A stretch of 12,405 nucleotides of DNA from Saccharicrinis sp041595375 (lineage in GTDB: Bacteria; Bacteroidota; Bacteroidia; Bacteroidales; Marinilabiliaceae). Location of the stretch: NCBI GenBank assembly GCA_041595375.1, contig JBFHKL010000114.1:1-12405 (forward strand). Reading direction: 5' to 3'. Of this stretch, positions 1-8,305 are shown piece after piece (within the stretch, counting starts at the first letter, position 1; every line of letters starts with the position of its first letter). The position numbers and the translations under genes are program-made. The notes under the pieces were generated by a model. It searched no databases and was not told the origin of the DNA. It saw nothing but the letters and a program-made list of their open reading frames with translations.

Positions 1-261
1 CCTGATATTTTTAAACCCAGTTATATAATGACTTCTCTAAAAAATAATTATAACTATACTACAAGGTCTATTTACAATAAATATGTTAGCATAACAAATA
101 TTAGTAATCCCGCAGTTACTTTGCAGCAATTAAACCAATCAGATGGAGGTATTAAAATCAAAGCAACAACTTCTGCAACTTCAGAACAAACTTTTACGTA
201 TGATGTTAATTATACTAATAATAAATTTAACAATGAAATTTCCAATTTATATTTTTCGTGA
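1..261 (+). CDS. 3' end of an unidentified protein, open at the left window edge
   Basis: The frame is open from base 1 to the TAA at 259-261 and gives 86 residues. The first ATG inside the window is at 28, so this is either the C-terminus of a longer gene that starts outside the window or a small protein of 77 residues. I do not recognise it. The sequence is rich in Asn, Thr, Ser and Tyr with few hydrophobic runs, which would fit a soluble or secreted beta-rich segment. There is no signal peptide, membrane helix or double-glycine leader motif at residues that could be judged. Its last 29 bases overlap the start of the C39-like gene in another frame, an arrangement that suggests co-transcription and translational coupling. 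It could also be a spurious frame in AT-rich DNA. Confidence 0.4.
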   Translation, partial: PDIFKPSYIMTSLKNNYNYTTRSIYNKYVSITNISNPAVTLQQLNQSDGGIKIKATTSATSEQTFTYDVNYTNNKFNNEISNLYFS

Positions 262-667
262 TATAAACTATAGTGGTATAGCCTGTGTGAAAATGATTAC
301 AGATTATTATGGCCAATCATTTTCTATTGAAGAAATTAAACAAAGATATATTTCTGACCAAGCCAGTGATTCTTTATCAAGTATTGTACAAGCTTTTGAT
401 AAACTTGGTTATAACGCTATTGGTAATAGAGTTACTATAGAAAGCTTGGTAGATACAGCTGTTTTTCCTTATCTGATTTTTTGGGATAAAAAGTACTTCG
501 TGATTTTATACAACATAAAGGTAAAAAACAACGATACTATTTTTTATGTAGCTGATCCTCTCCTTGGTCTTACAAATTATTCTAAAGATGAATTTATCAA
601 ACATTGGCATACTACTAGGTTCGGTTCAGAAAATAAAGGGAGCATTTTGCTTATTGATGCCATGTAA
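233..667 (+). CDS. Stand-alone C39 peptidase-like domain protein, catalytic residues replaced
   Basis: This 144-residue protein matches the whole length of a C39 (bacteriocin-processing, SunT/LagD type) domain. Family landmarks visible are KFPxY at the N-terminus, SGIACVKMITDYYG, an SLSSIVQAFDKLGYNA helix, FPYLIFWDKKYFVILYNI and VADPLLGLTNYSKDEFIKHW. In active members the first motif is Q-x4-DCGxxC and the second has HFVVV. Here the oxyanion Gln is Phe (residue 8), the catalytic Cys is Ser14 (codon AGT, 272-274) and the catalytic His is Tyr88 (TAC, 494-496); only Asp108 remains. It is therefore probably not a Cys protease but a C39-like binding domain, as in HlyB. Normal C39 exporters continue into a membrane and an ATPase domain; here a stop follows the domain and no remnant is seen downstream. 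I chose the ATG at 233, not the one at 143, because the domain begins there. The outer-membrane barrel gene starts 129 bp downstream. Confidence 0.72.
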   Translation: MKFPIYIFRDINYSGIACVKMITDYYGQSFSIEEIKQRYISDQASDSLSSIVQAFDKLGYNAIGNRVTIESLVDTAVFPYLIFWDKKYFVILYNIKVKNNDTIFYVADPLLGLTNYSKDEFIKHWHTTRFGSENKGSILLIDAM

Positions 668-796
668 TTGGCAAAACAATTACTAGTATATATATTCCGA
701 TAGTTTATTTTAATCCTTTTTCTTTCTGTTTAAGTAGGGTAATGTCGGGTAATATTAAATACGAAATTTTAATAAAATACAATAATAAATAATAAG

Positions 797-3166
797 ATGA
801 AGAATAAATTTTTAATAATTCTACTAGGTTTATTTATCAGTTACAGCAGTTTATTTGCTTCTGTTAAAGTCACAGGTACAATTATAGCACTAGATAAAAA
901 TACAGTTCCTTTTGCAACGATTGCTTTAATGCACGAAGGCAAACTAATTACAGGCACGACATCTAATAATGAGGGATACTTCGAATTATCAATAGACAAG
1001 GCTGATGCTTATGTACTGTCTGTTAGTCATATTCTATATATGACAAAAACTGTTGATCTAAAAATAGATAATAAAGATATAAATCTGGGTACTATCAAAG
1101 TAGTTACAAATGATAGAATACTGGAAGATATTAATATTGTAGCTCAGGATGTTGTTCATAAAGCTGACCGGGATATCGTGGTGTTAAGTGAGAAATATAA
1201 AAAGCAAGCACCAAATGCAGAACAAGTCTTACAAAGATTACCATCAGTATCAATGGACATTGTATCAAGATCATTCAAGGTTGCAAACCGTAATAACGTT
1301 CTATTACAAGTTGATGGTATAACTAAAAATGAACAATATATAAGATCTTTATCTCCATCAAAAATTATTAAAGTTGAAATTATAAGAAATATTTCGGGTA
1401 GATATGCTAATGAATACGATGCTATATTAAATGTTATAACAGATAAGAGTTTAACAGGTTATAATGTTTCTGCAGAAGATTTTACTATTGCTACATTCGA
1501 TGATAAGAATAATGATATATTAAAAAATACGAGTAGTATAAGTTATTCAAATTTCTCTTCTAAAGTTAATATATATGGTGGTTATGTCAATAACTATAAT
1601 AAGTATAATGTAGTAGAAGATAAGGTATATAGTTTTGATGATTATTATGTATCTCAAAGTACTGATGCAAAGAATAATTTGTATTCTTCATCTGTAAATG
1701 ATGTATACTTAGGTACAGATTTTATTATTGCACCAGATAAAATTCTATCAGCTGAGATTAGGTATTCATACTCTCCTTTTAAAAATAATAAGCAAGAACG
1801 AGAAAGTGAATTCTCTATTTATAACAGTAATGAACTAATGAGCGAGTATTTGCAAAGCAGTTTGACTAAAGCTAAAAATACTAATCCATATGCATTATTA
1901 TCTTATGAAGGTAAGGTTGGTGATAAAAACAAAATTAACGCAGGTATATCTTATTACTATAATAAAAATGAGTATTCAAATGTTATTGATATTGAAGAAG
2001 ATATTACTACTGAAATATATGATAGTAAGAAAAACTATGTGGATTTTTACATAGAAGATAAAATTATTCTAAGCAATTCGTTTGATGTTGATTTGTGTTA
2101 TAATTATAGACATCAGGAAATCGAAACATCTTATGATATTGACAATACTCAATATGATAATCAGAACACTCAAAATCGCCATAATGCAGGTTTTTACCTA
2201 AACTATTTAATTAATGACAATTCAAGTCTTAAAATAGGTAGTTCGGTTGAGAATGTTTCATTACAATATGAATCCGACTCTTATGATAATTCAGATAATC
2301 AATTTGTTGTATTACCATTTCTGGCCTATAAGGTGCAGTTAGGTAAAGACTTAAGCGTCAGCTTAAATTATAAAGTTAATACATATAACCCTTCTATGAG
2401 TGAGTTATCTCCTTATACCTCAGTTATAGATTCTTTTTCAACAATTACTGGTAATTCATTATTAAAACCGTCTTATTATCATGAGTTAAAAGTAAAAGCC
2501 AGCAAGGGATTTGAAGGATGTAATATTTCGCTTCAACCATTTTATAAGTTTGGTAATGATGTTCAATCGAAAACAGGAACATTAGTCGGTGATCATATTA
2601 TAAGCTATACTTATGAAAACGAACTCGAATATAAAAAGTATGGATTAGATATTATGGGTTCTTATTTTAAAGGGTTAAAAAATAAAGACCAAATTTATTT
2701 ATCTTTTTCTGCGCAAAAATTTTGGGAAAGAGCTAGTTATGGAGAAATGGAACATGATTTAGATGACTGGAAGATATCTTCGCAATTAGCATATATATCA
2801 AATAAATATAATTCCATTTTTGCAGCTGTTTTCCAAAAGGATAATGTTAAGAATATAACAGCTCAAGGTTATGATCACAATACTAATGACTTTCTAGCCA
2901 TATCATTTAAAAAGAGCTTTTTTAATCGTAAGCTTGATTTAGGATGCACGTATATAACCCCGTTTGATAGCTTTGTTACTTCTCATATTGGAAGTGTAGT
3001 TCTAGATGACAGTTTTTATTATAGTGATACAAAGGATGTATCTGTTGTCCAAAACTCATTTATTTTTCAGTTGGTATTTAACTTGGAGAGGAATGGAGAT
3101 AAACAAGTAGGTAAATCAAAAAAGAAAAAAATCGATAAGGATAAGATAAAAACGGGCCTTTTATAA
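797..3166 (+). CDS. Outer-membrane beta-barrel protein, TonB-dependent-receptor-like (barrel A)
   Basis: The 789-residue product has a Sec signal peptide (about residues 1-21, hydrophobic core FLIILLGLFISY, cleavage near FA-SV). A carboxypeptidase-regulatory-like beta-sandwich follows (about 24-102: VTGTIIALDKNTVPFATIAL, then TTSNNEGYFELSI). A plug-like domain lies at about 135-216 (EQVLQRLPSVSMD, VLLQVDGITKN, SPSKIIKVEIIRNISGRYA, AILNVIT). The rest is a long beta barrel with alternating Tyr/Ser/Asn strands. This layout fits the Bacteroidota outer-membrane barrel family related to TonB-dependent receptors (PF14905-like). No clear TonB box is visible. The last strand (about FIFQLVFNLER) is followed by an unusual Lys-rich tail of about 20 residues. 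The substrate is unknown. The base composition is very AT-rich (12 G+C in 60 bases at 1501-1560). The neighbouring C39-like gene hints at a peptide-related role, but that is inference. Confidence 0.85.
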   Translation: MKNKFLIILLGLFISYSSLFASVKVTGTIIALDKNTVPFATIALMHEGKLITGTTSNNEGYFELSIDKADAYVLSVSHILYMTKTVDLKIDNKDINLGTIKVVTNDRILEDINIVAQDVVHKADRDIVVLSEKYKKQAPNAEQVLQRLPSVSMDIVSRSFKVANRNNVLLQVDGITKNEQYIRSLSPSKIIKVEIIRNISGRYANEYDAILNVITDKSLTGYNVSAEDFTIATFDDKNNDILKNTSSISYSNFSSKVNIYGGYVNNYNKYNVVEDKVYSFDDYYVSQSTDAKNNLYSSSVNDVYLGTDFIIAPDKILSAEIRYSYSPFKNNKQERESEFSIYNSNELMSEYLQSSLTKAKNTNPYALLSYEGKVGDKNKINAGISYYYNKNEYSNVIDIEEDITTEIYDSKKNYVDFYIEDKIILSNSFDVDLCYNYRHQEIETSYDIDNTQYDNQNTQNRHNAGFYLNYLINDNSSLKIGSSVENVSLQYESDSYDNSDNQFVVLPFLAYKVQLGKDLSVSLNYKVNTYNPSMSELSPYTSVIDSFSTITGNSLLKPSYYHELKVKASKGFEGCNISLQPFYKFGNDVQSKTGTLVGDHIISYTYENELEYKKYGLDIMGSYFKGLKNKDQIYLSFSAQKFWERASYGEMEHDLDDWKISSQLAYISNKYNSIFAAVFQKDNVKNITAQGYDHNTNDFLAISFKKSFFNRKLDLGCTYITPFDSFVTSHIGSVVLDDSFYYSDTKDVSVVQNSFIFQLVFNLERNGDKQVGKSKKKKIDKDKIKTGLL

Positions 3167-3593
3167 ATCTATAGAACTCTATATTCGAATGATATTGTCT
3201 TACTAACTTTATATAGCATAGAGACAAGTTTAGGGGATGAAAGGCTAAAAATTACATAGGTATGTTCAATACAAAAACTTCTAATTCAAAAGATATTAAT
3301 CGTTTATAAGCAATGATAATATTTAAAAGATCTCATATTTATTGTAAAATAATCGTACCCTAAGCGTAGCTATCCATACACCTAACAGGCTTTTAAAGCC
3401 TGTTAGGTTACAAACCAAAACTGTAAAAAAATCATCCACTTTTTTGTAAATATATTTTACACCCCATTTCTTCCGGCAAAAACTATTCAATCTATAATAT
3501 TCATATATAAAAATATACGATTTTTGGTATGCCTTGTGATTACATCTCTTCAAAATAAATACAAACTAATTACACGACCGAATATTATTAAAC
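3167..3593. other. 427-bp gap between the two barrel genes; no convincing gene
   Basis: The gap holds one strong structural element, the inverted repeat at 3380-3408. A minus-strand open frame at 3323-3553 (76 codons) runs straight through that palindrome, has no family resemblance and is not called. No clear terminator with a T-run follows barrel A, and no full Bacteroidota promoter (TTTG, about 20 bp, TAnnTTTG) could be placed before barrel B. A TTTG at 3523-3526 is present but its spacing to TACATCTC at 3541 is only 14 bp. The length of the gap suggests that barrel B has its own promoter somewhere here. Confidence 0.6.
3380..3408. repeat. Perfect 14-bp inverted repeat (REP-like palindrome or hairpin)
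   Basis: ACCTAACAGGCTTT (3380-3393) and AAAGCCTGTTAGGT (3395-3408) are exact reverse complements around a single T. As RNA this folds into a hairpin with a stem of about 12 bp and a five-base loop. No T-run follows on either strand, so it is not a standard intrinsic terminator. From memory, palindromes built on CCTAACAGG/CCTGTTAGG occur in intergenic regions of several Bacteroidota genomes, so a dispersed REP-type element is plausible. It could also mark the end of the barrel A transcript, which stops being coding 213 bp upstream. Confidence 0.75.
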
Positions 3594-5915
3594 ATGAAAA
3601 ACACATTTTTAACAATCCTATTAAGCATTACTCTTTTTATTCAACTCAATTCTCAAACCATTGACGGCATTGTAAAGGATGAAAATAATAAACCTATAGC
3701 CTTTGCAAATGTGGTAGCCATCGATAAATATCATCCTGAGGTTTTATTGGGCGGCATTACCAACTTTGATGGAAAATTTGCTATTGAGAATTGCACTTTC
3801 AATCAATTTATTTTAAAAGTAAGTGTAATAGGGCATCAAACCTATATTGACTCTAGCCTTATTGCACAAAAAATACATGATCCATTGCGTATTATACTAC
3901 AGCCATCGGTTGAAGAATTGGACGAGGTAAAGATTAAAGGAAGCTTCCCTACTGAAAAACTTGAGAATGGGAATATGATTACACGGATCAACTCTACACC
4001 GTTGGCAAAATCATTAGATACCGAGGATTTGTTAAGTAAAATTCCTGGGGTTATTTTAGATGAGGATGAATTTGAGGTTTTAGGAGCTGGTACGCCAGTT
4101 ATTTATATCAATAACAGAGAGGTGAAAGATAATAAGGAGTTAAGTCAACTTTTACCAAAAGATATTCTTTCTGTTGAAGTCATTACAAACCCTGGAGTTG
4201 AATATAGTGCAGGAACCAAAGCTGTAATAAAAATTAAAACCAGTAAAAAACATGAGTCTATAGCTTTAAATGCGGCCTCAGAACTTAGGCAGGGTCGAAA
4301 AACATCAGATGAAAATCAATTTCAGCTTTCGGTCAACAAAGAAAAATTTAATTTTTACGTGAATGGGAGCCTGGCTAATCAGCGAAAAAGTTCTATTCAG
4401 GATATTGATTCAAAATTATATCTTGATCCCTTGCAATCGCAAATTTGCAATATGAAGACGGACATTGATATTCCCGTGTATTATTTGAATGCAAGTTTTT
4501 CCTATACTCCTTATAAAAATGCGGAGTTTGGTATATCGTACAATAATCAAACGTATGATGCTGATATCGCCATTAACTCTGATAACTGGGTGTATTTAGA
4601 TGATACCCTATATTATCAATTGTATAGCCTCAACCAAACCAAAGAAAATTTAGCTAAGCAGCATTTTGATTTTTTCTTTACCTCGGCTATAACTTCAAAA
4701 CTTGACTATAGTTTGTTTGTCGATCATATTATCTCAGATAAAGATAAGACGCAAGGTGTTAGCGAGGTTTACACCGATTCTACCTCCTCATATAATTATC
4801 TTATTAATAATGATATTTCGCTAACTGGGGTACGTTCATTATTTAATTTAAAAACAGGTAAAGGAGCTATTAAAATGGGTGGTGATTTTTCAAAAGTTGA
4901 GAGTGATGGTCTTACCTTATTGGATGCTGAGGATGATGATCATTATAATAGTGAGGAAACTAAATATGGCATGTTTGCCGAGATGTCGTCGAAAATAGGA
5001 GAAGGCATCAATTGGCAAATAGGTATACGTTACGAAAATTTCACTTATTCGTATTCCGATTTTTTAGATGCATCAAATGATATTGATTTAAGTAGTCATA
5101 ACTTTTATCCACATTTTAATATTTCGCACCATAAAGGAAAGTTTTCGTCATCGTTATCTTACTCTAAAAGAGTTACTCGTCCGCAGTTATATCAATTGAG
5201 CAATACTTATTATCTCACTCATTTTTTATATCAGGTCGGCAACCCTCAATTACAAGAGCAAACCAATCATAAATTAGAATATAAGCTACTGGTAAAGCCG
5301 TTTACCTTTGCGGCTGCATATAATTATAACAAAAACTATATTGGATCGAGCTATGAGTATGAAGAGTTGGAAAATGAAGATGACTTAAATGCTATGATAC
5401 TTACTTACAAAAATTACGATAAATATGAAAACATATCTATCACGTTAGGGATAAATAAAAAATGGAGCAGACTTCAATCCATTTTATCACTTTATTATAC
5501 CAAGCCATTTTTTAAAGCGGAAGTGATGGGTGAAATGGTAAGCTATAATAATAACCGACTAAACCTTAGCTTAAGCAATAACTTTACAATAAATGATGAT
5601 ATTTTACTTGCTGTTTATTACAGTGCCGATACAGGCGGAAATAGTTCATTCTCAGATAGAGAACCTCATCACTATTTGAATGCAAATGTCAATGTATCTT
5701 TATTTAACAAAAAGATGGACATAAACTTGTTCTGCAACGACATTTTTAAAACCCGTATCTGGGAATATTCAAGTACTATTAGCGATGCCTATTTACATCA
5801 GGTCGAAGATCAGGATAAACATCAGGTAGGCATTAAATTAAGTTATAATTTCAATAAAATAAATAAGCGCTCGAATAAAGCAGGTGCTTTAGAGGAAGAA
5901 AGTAAACGATTATAA
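3594..5915 (+). CDS. Outer-membrane beta-barrel protein, TonB-dependent-receptor-like (barrel B)
   Basis: The 773-residue product has the same layout as the upstream barrel: signal peptide (about 1-20, MKNTFLTILLSITLFIQLNS, cleavage before QTIDG), carboxypeptidase-regulatory-like domain (about 22-104: IDGIVKDENNKPIAFANVVA, then GGITNFDGKFAI), plug-like domain (about 112-216: DLLSKIPGVILDEDEFEVLG, PVIYINNREVKD, LPKDILSVEVITNPGVEYSA, AVIKIKT) and a barrel to the end. The motif IPGV...NPGxEY...AVIKI is more canonical than in barrel A. The final strand (HQVGIKLSYNFNK) is followed by a charged tail of about 20 residues. The two barrels share order and family but little direct identity, so they look like diverged paralogues rather than a recent duplication. 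The ligand is not evident; no SusD, HlyD or TolC-like partner lies beside it. A strong terminator sits 8 bp after the stop. Confidence 0.88.
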   Translation: MKNTFLTILLSITLFIQLNSQTIDGIVKDENNKPIAFANVVAIDKYHPEVLLGGITNFDGKFAIENCTFNQFILKVSVIGHQTYIDSSLIAQKIHDPLRIILQPSVEELDEVKIKGSFPTEKLENGNMITRINSTPLAKSLDTEDLLSKIPGVILDEDEFEVLGAGTPVIYINNREVKDNKELSQLLPKDILSVEVITNPGVEYSAGTKAVIKIKTSKKHESIALNAASELRQGRKTSDENQFQLSVNKEKFNFYVNGSLANQRKSSIQDIDSKLYLDPLQSQICNMKTDIDIPVYYLNASFSYTPYKNAEFGISYNNQTYDADIAINSDNWVYLDDTLYYQLYSLNQTKENLAKQHFDFFFTSAITSKLDYSLFVDHIISDKDKTQGVSEVYTDSTSSYNYLINNDISLTGVRSLFNLKTGKGAIKMGGDFSKVESDGLTLLDAEDDDHYNSEETKYGMFAEMSSKIGEGINWQIGIRYENFTYSYSDFLDASNDIDLSSHNFYPHFNISHHKGKFSSSLSYSKRVTRPQLYQLSNTYYLTHFLYQVGNPQLQEQTNHKLEYKLLVKPFTFAAAYNYNKNYIGSSYEYEELENEDDLNAMILTYKNYDKYENISITLGINKKWSRLQSILSLYYTKPFFKAEVMGEMVSYNNNRLNLSLSNNFTINDDILLAVYYSADTGGNSSFSDREPHHYLNANVNVSLFNKKMDINLFCNDIFKTRIWEYSSTISDAYLHQVEDQDKHQVGIKLSYNFNKINKRSNKAGALEEESKRL

Positions 5916-5922
5916 ACAATAA

Positions 5923-5946
5923 AGGCTGTCTCAAATGAGACAGCCT
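5923..5946 (+). terminator. Intrinsic terminator after barrel B
   Basis: AGGCTGTCTC (5923-5932), loop AAAT, GAGACAGCCT (5937-5946): a perfect 10-bp, GC-rich stem 8 bp after the stop codon, followed by the T-rich stretch ATTCTATTTAT. The downstream T-run is interrupted, but stem strength and position make termination of the barrel B transcript likely. The hairpin is symmetric, so it may also act on minus-strand transcripts that run through from the GH2 gene, though no long T-run lies on that side. Confidence 0.88.
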
Positions 5947-6169
5947 ATTCTATTTATCCTATGCAATCAATTCTTCATTTAACCCGCAATAGGTATTAGA
6001 AAATCAATTACGTGTTAAAATGGCTTTAAAATAAGACACTTCATTGCTTCACTTCATCTCAGCAGAAGCTGCTTATTAAATCCCTCTCTTACATTGGATT
6101 AAACACCCTCTAAAAAGTTATAATTCATAATCTGTGTTTAAAGCTTGGCATATAAATAGTGAGGAAATA

Positions 6170-8305
6170 TTATTTTACAAAGACGGTATCTCTGACAACA
6201 ATCTCGTTATTAAACCACCCCTCAGCTATTATTTTATCGCCCTTTACATGAATATTATCCCACTGAAAACGAGTATCTCCTCTTGGGCCTGCATTTTTAA
6301 TACGCGTACCTAAGGGTAAGTCTTTTGATCCATTATACAAAGAAACCGAGTCACAGTTACTATAAGTCCAAATACTGGCATCTTTAGCATCTTCCGGCTT
6401 ACTAGCCCATGTGCCCGGTACAATATAAAGCATAGGGAAATCACTGGCCTTACGGTACATGCTCTGATACATGTAATAAACATCCTTCTTTGTTTTATGA
6501 TCGTGCATTATCAACCCCTTCTGATTCATGTATGGAATTGGGTTTGAATCACGACCCAACCTTGGCGAGGCAAAATCAAAAGCTACCCACACACAGTGAC
6601 CAGGAAAACTATCCTTATAGGCCTCCCCTATAGAAACCTTATACTCATGAAGAAAAGCACCATACTCTTGCGACCAAAATTCGGGTCTGCCTCCTGCATA
6701 ATAATTCTTATCCACATCAAAGACTTCCTTTGTGCGAATATTCATATCGATATCTGCGCCATACTCTCCTATAATTTCTTTGGGTTTATACGATGAAATA
6801 ACATCCATATACCATCCACCCCATTGTTGGGGAGCATAGATGTCAACCAAATCCTGATTCGATTTATATTGATAATTACAACCTGTAACCAATCTGTTAG
6901 GATCGAACTCATGAGCCTTTTTAACCAATTCTCCGAATACCTTATTCGATACATTCTCATTTGAGCCCGAGCGGTCAGACTCATTACCAATACCCCAAAG
7001 AATAACAGCCGGGTTATTATAATTCTGCTCAATCATCTCCTGCAATTGACTTTTACAGTTCTCCAAAAACAATGGGTCATCAGAAGTACTGCCTGTCAAA
7101 GGAATTTCTAACCATAACATCAAGCCCATTTCCATGGCCGATTTGGCAAATACCTGATCGCAAGGATAGTGTGCATGACGAACAAAATTAAATCCTGCAT
7201 CTTTAATAAGCTGAGCATCCTTAATATGCTGATCATTGGAGAGAGCATATCCCTTACCTTGCATATCCTGATGACGATTAACACCTCTGATAAGTGTTTG
7301 AACACCATTTAGCATAAAAGGCTGATGATTGGCCAAGGAATAATATCTGAATCCAAACACACTCTCAAACTGATCTATTTCTGTTCCATCCATGCTCAAG
7401 GTTGATTTTACCTTATACACCTGGGGGCTATCCGGACTCCATAAAAACAATTCCCCGATAGAAGATTCTGACTGTTGAATATTCACTGTCTCGCCTGCGG
7501 CTATCAGCTTTTTTCTTTTCAGGGTACTTACTTCTTTTCCTGAAGGATCGTAAACAACAGAGGTAAGCAGCACTTGCTTTTCTGCTTTTGAATAATTCTT
7601 CACTTTTGTATTCATTGTTAGCACAGCAGGAGCCTGACCTCCACAAACCGGGGTATTGAAGACATTCTCTATTTTCACTTCATCGGCAATAGTTAACCAA
7701 ACATCTCGATATATTCCACCGTAAATGGCATAATCAAAACTATAAGGAAACGAATTTTTCTCATCAGCCATCCATGGCGCTATGGCTGAATTATTACTAT
7801 TATCAGCTTTAACTGCTAAGACATTAGCTTTACCAAATTTCACATAATCGGTCACATCAAATGAAAAAGCGGTATATCCTCCTTTATGATTACCCACCTG
7901 TTTTCCATTTACCCACACAGTAGCCTCCAACGAAACTGCCTCAAAATCAACGAATATACGCTTGCCTTTATATTTTTCATCCACTGTAAAGTTTGTACGA
8001 TACCAGGCAGGACCTTTATACATAGTTCTGGAATCCGGATCATATTCAAAATCAAAACGTCCGTTAAAAACATCACTATTAACACCATCACTTCCCCCAT
8101 TAAAATCATGAGGAATGCTTACACTTAGCCAGTCTGCATCATTGAATGATACTTTTTGACCATTTTTCACATCTGCCTTTTTAAACTTCCAGACTTGTTT
8201 ATCCAGAGAAAATCTTACGCGTTCAAACCCAGGATTTACTTCACTAAAACTTAAAAACAGGAAAGGTAAAATAATCAACGGCAGCGCATACATTAGTTTT
8301 TTCAT
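6170..8305 (-). CDS. Secreted glycoside hydrolase family 2 (beta-galactosidase-like)
   Basis: The 711-residue product hydrolyses a terminal beta-linked sugar, most likely beta-galactoside; the exact substrate cannot be told. A signal peptide (about 1-22, hydrophobic core ALPLIILPFLFLSF, no lipobox Cys) sends it out of the cytoplasm. Domains: jelly-roll sugar-binding domain (about 30-210, with WYRTNF, FEAVSLEATVWVNG, GGIYRDVWL), Ig-like domain (about 215-320), and a TIM barrel (about 322-615) with the GH2 signatures RGVNRHQD and FNFVRHAHYP. The acid/base is Glu442 in WGIGNESD and the probable nucleophile is Glu514 in IIGEYGAD. A DUF4982-like beta domain ends the protein (about 625-711). Both catalytic Glu are present, so it should be active. 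I chose the ATG at 8305, eight codons inside the longest frame, because it opens a clean signal peptide and follows GAGTG. It stands divergent to the membrane-bound regulator; no SusC/SusD pair or other hydrolase is near. Confidence 0.93.
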   Translation of the reverse strand: MKKLMYALPLIILPFLFLSFSEVNPGFERVRFSLDKQVWKFKKADVKNGQKVSFNDADWLSVSIPHDFNGGSDGVNSDVFNGRFDFEYDPDSRTMYKGPAWYRTNFTVDEKYKGKRIFVDFEAVSLEATVWVNGKQVGNHKGGYTAFSFDVTDYVKFGKANVLAVKADNSNNSAIAPWMADEKNSFPYSFDYAIYGGIYRDVWLTIADEVKIENVFNTPVCGGQAPAVLTMNTKVKNYSKAEKQVLLTSVVYDPSGKEVSTLKRKKLIAAGETVNIQQSESSIGELFLWSPDSPQVYKVKSTLSMDGTEIDQFESVFGFRYYSLANHQPFMLNGVQTLIRGVNRHQDMQGKGYALSNDQHIKDAQLIKDAGFNFVRHAHYPCDQVFAKSAMEMGLMLWLEIPLTGSTSDDPLFLENCKSQLQEMIEQNYNNPAVILWGIGNESDRSGSNENVSNKVFGELVKKAHEFDPNRLVTGCNYQYKSNQDLVDIYAPQQWGGWYMDVISSYKPKEIIGEYGADIDMNIRTKEVFDVDKNYYAGGRPEFWSQEYGAFLHEYKVSIGEAYKDSFPGHCVWVAFDFASPRLGRDSNPIPYMNQKGLIMHDHKTKKDVYYMYQSMYRKASDFPMLYIVPGTWASKPEDAKDASIWTYSNCDSVSLYNGSKDLPLGTRIKNAGPRGDTRFQWDNIHVKGDKIIAEGWFNNEIVVRDTVFVK

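Noticed and set aside
1..667. The first frame and the C39-like frame as one gene split by a frameshift
   Set aside because: The C39 fold begins exactly at the ATG at 233 and C39 is normally N-terminal; the upstream frame shows no feature that would precede it.
664..683. Hairpin GTAATTG-gcaaaa-CAATTAC over the C39-like stop codon
   Set aside because: A 7-bp AT-rich stem with no following T-run is too weak to call a terminator.
3323..3553. Minus-strand open frame of 76 codons in the gap between the barrels
   Set aside because: It runs through the perfect palindrome at 3380-3408, shows no family motif and has a composition expected of AT-rich non-coding DNA.
797..5915. The barrel pair as a SusC-type glycan importer locus
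   Set aside because: No SusD-like lipoprotein follows either barrel, and the barrels resemble the PF14905-type outer-membrane family more than SusC.
6061..6073. AGCAG-aag-CTGCT as a terminator for GH2
   Set aside because: The stem is 5 bp and no T-run follows on the minus strand.
6596..8128. Several open frames of 60-90 codons overlapping the GH2 gene on both strands
   Set aside because: All lie inside the strongly supported GH2 coding frame and show no domain features of their own.
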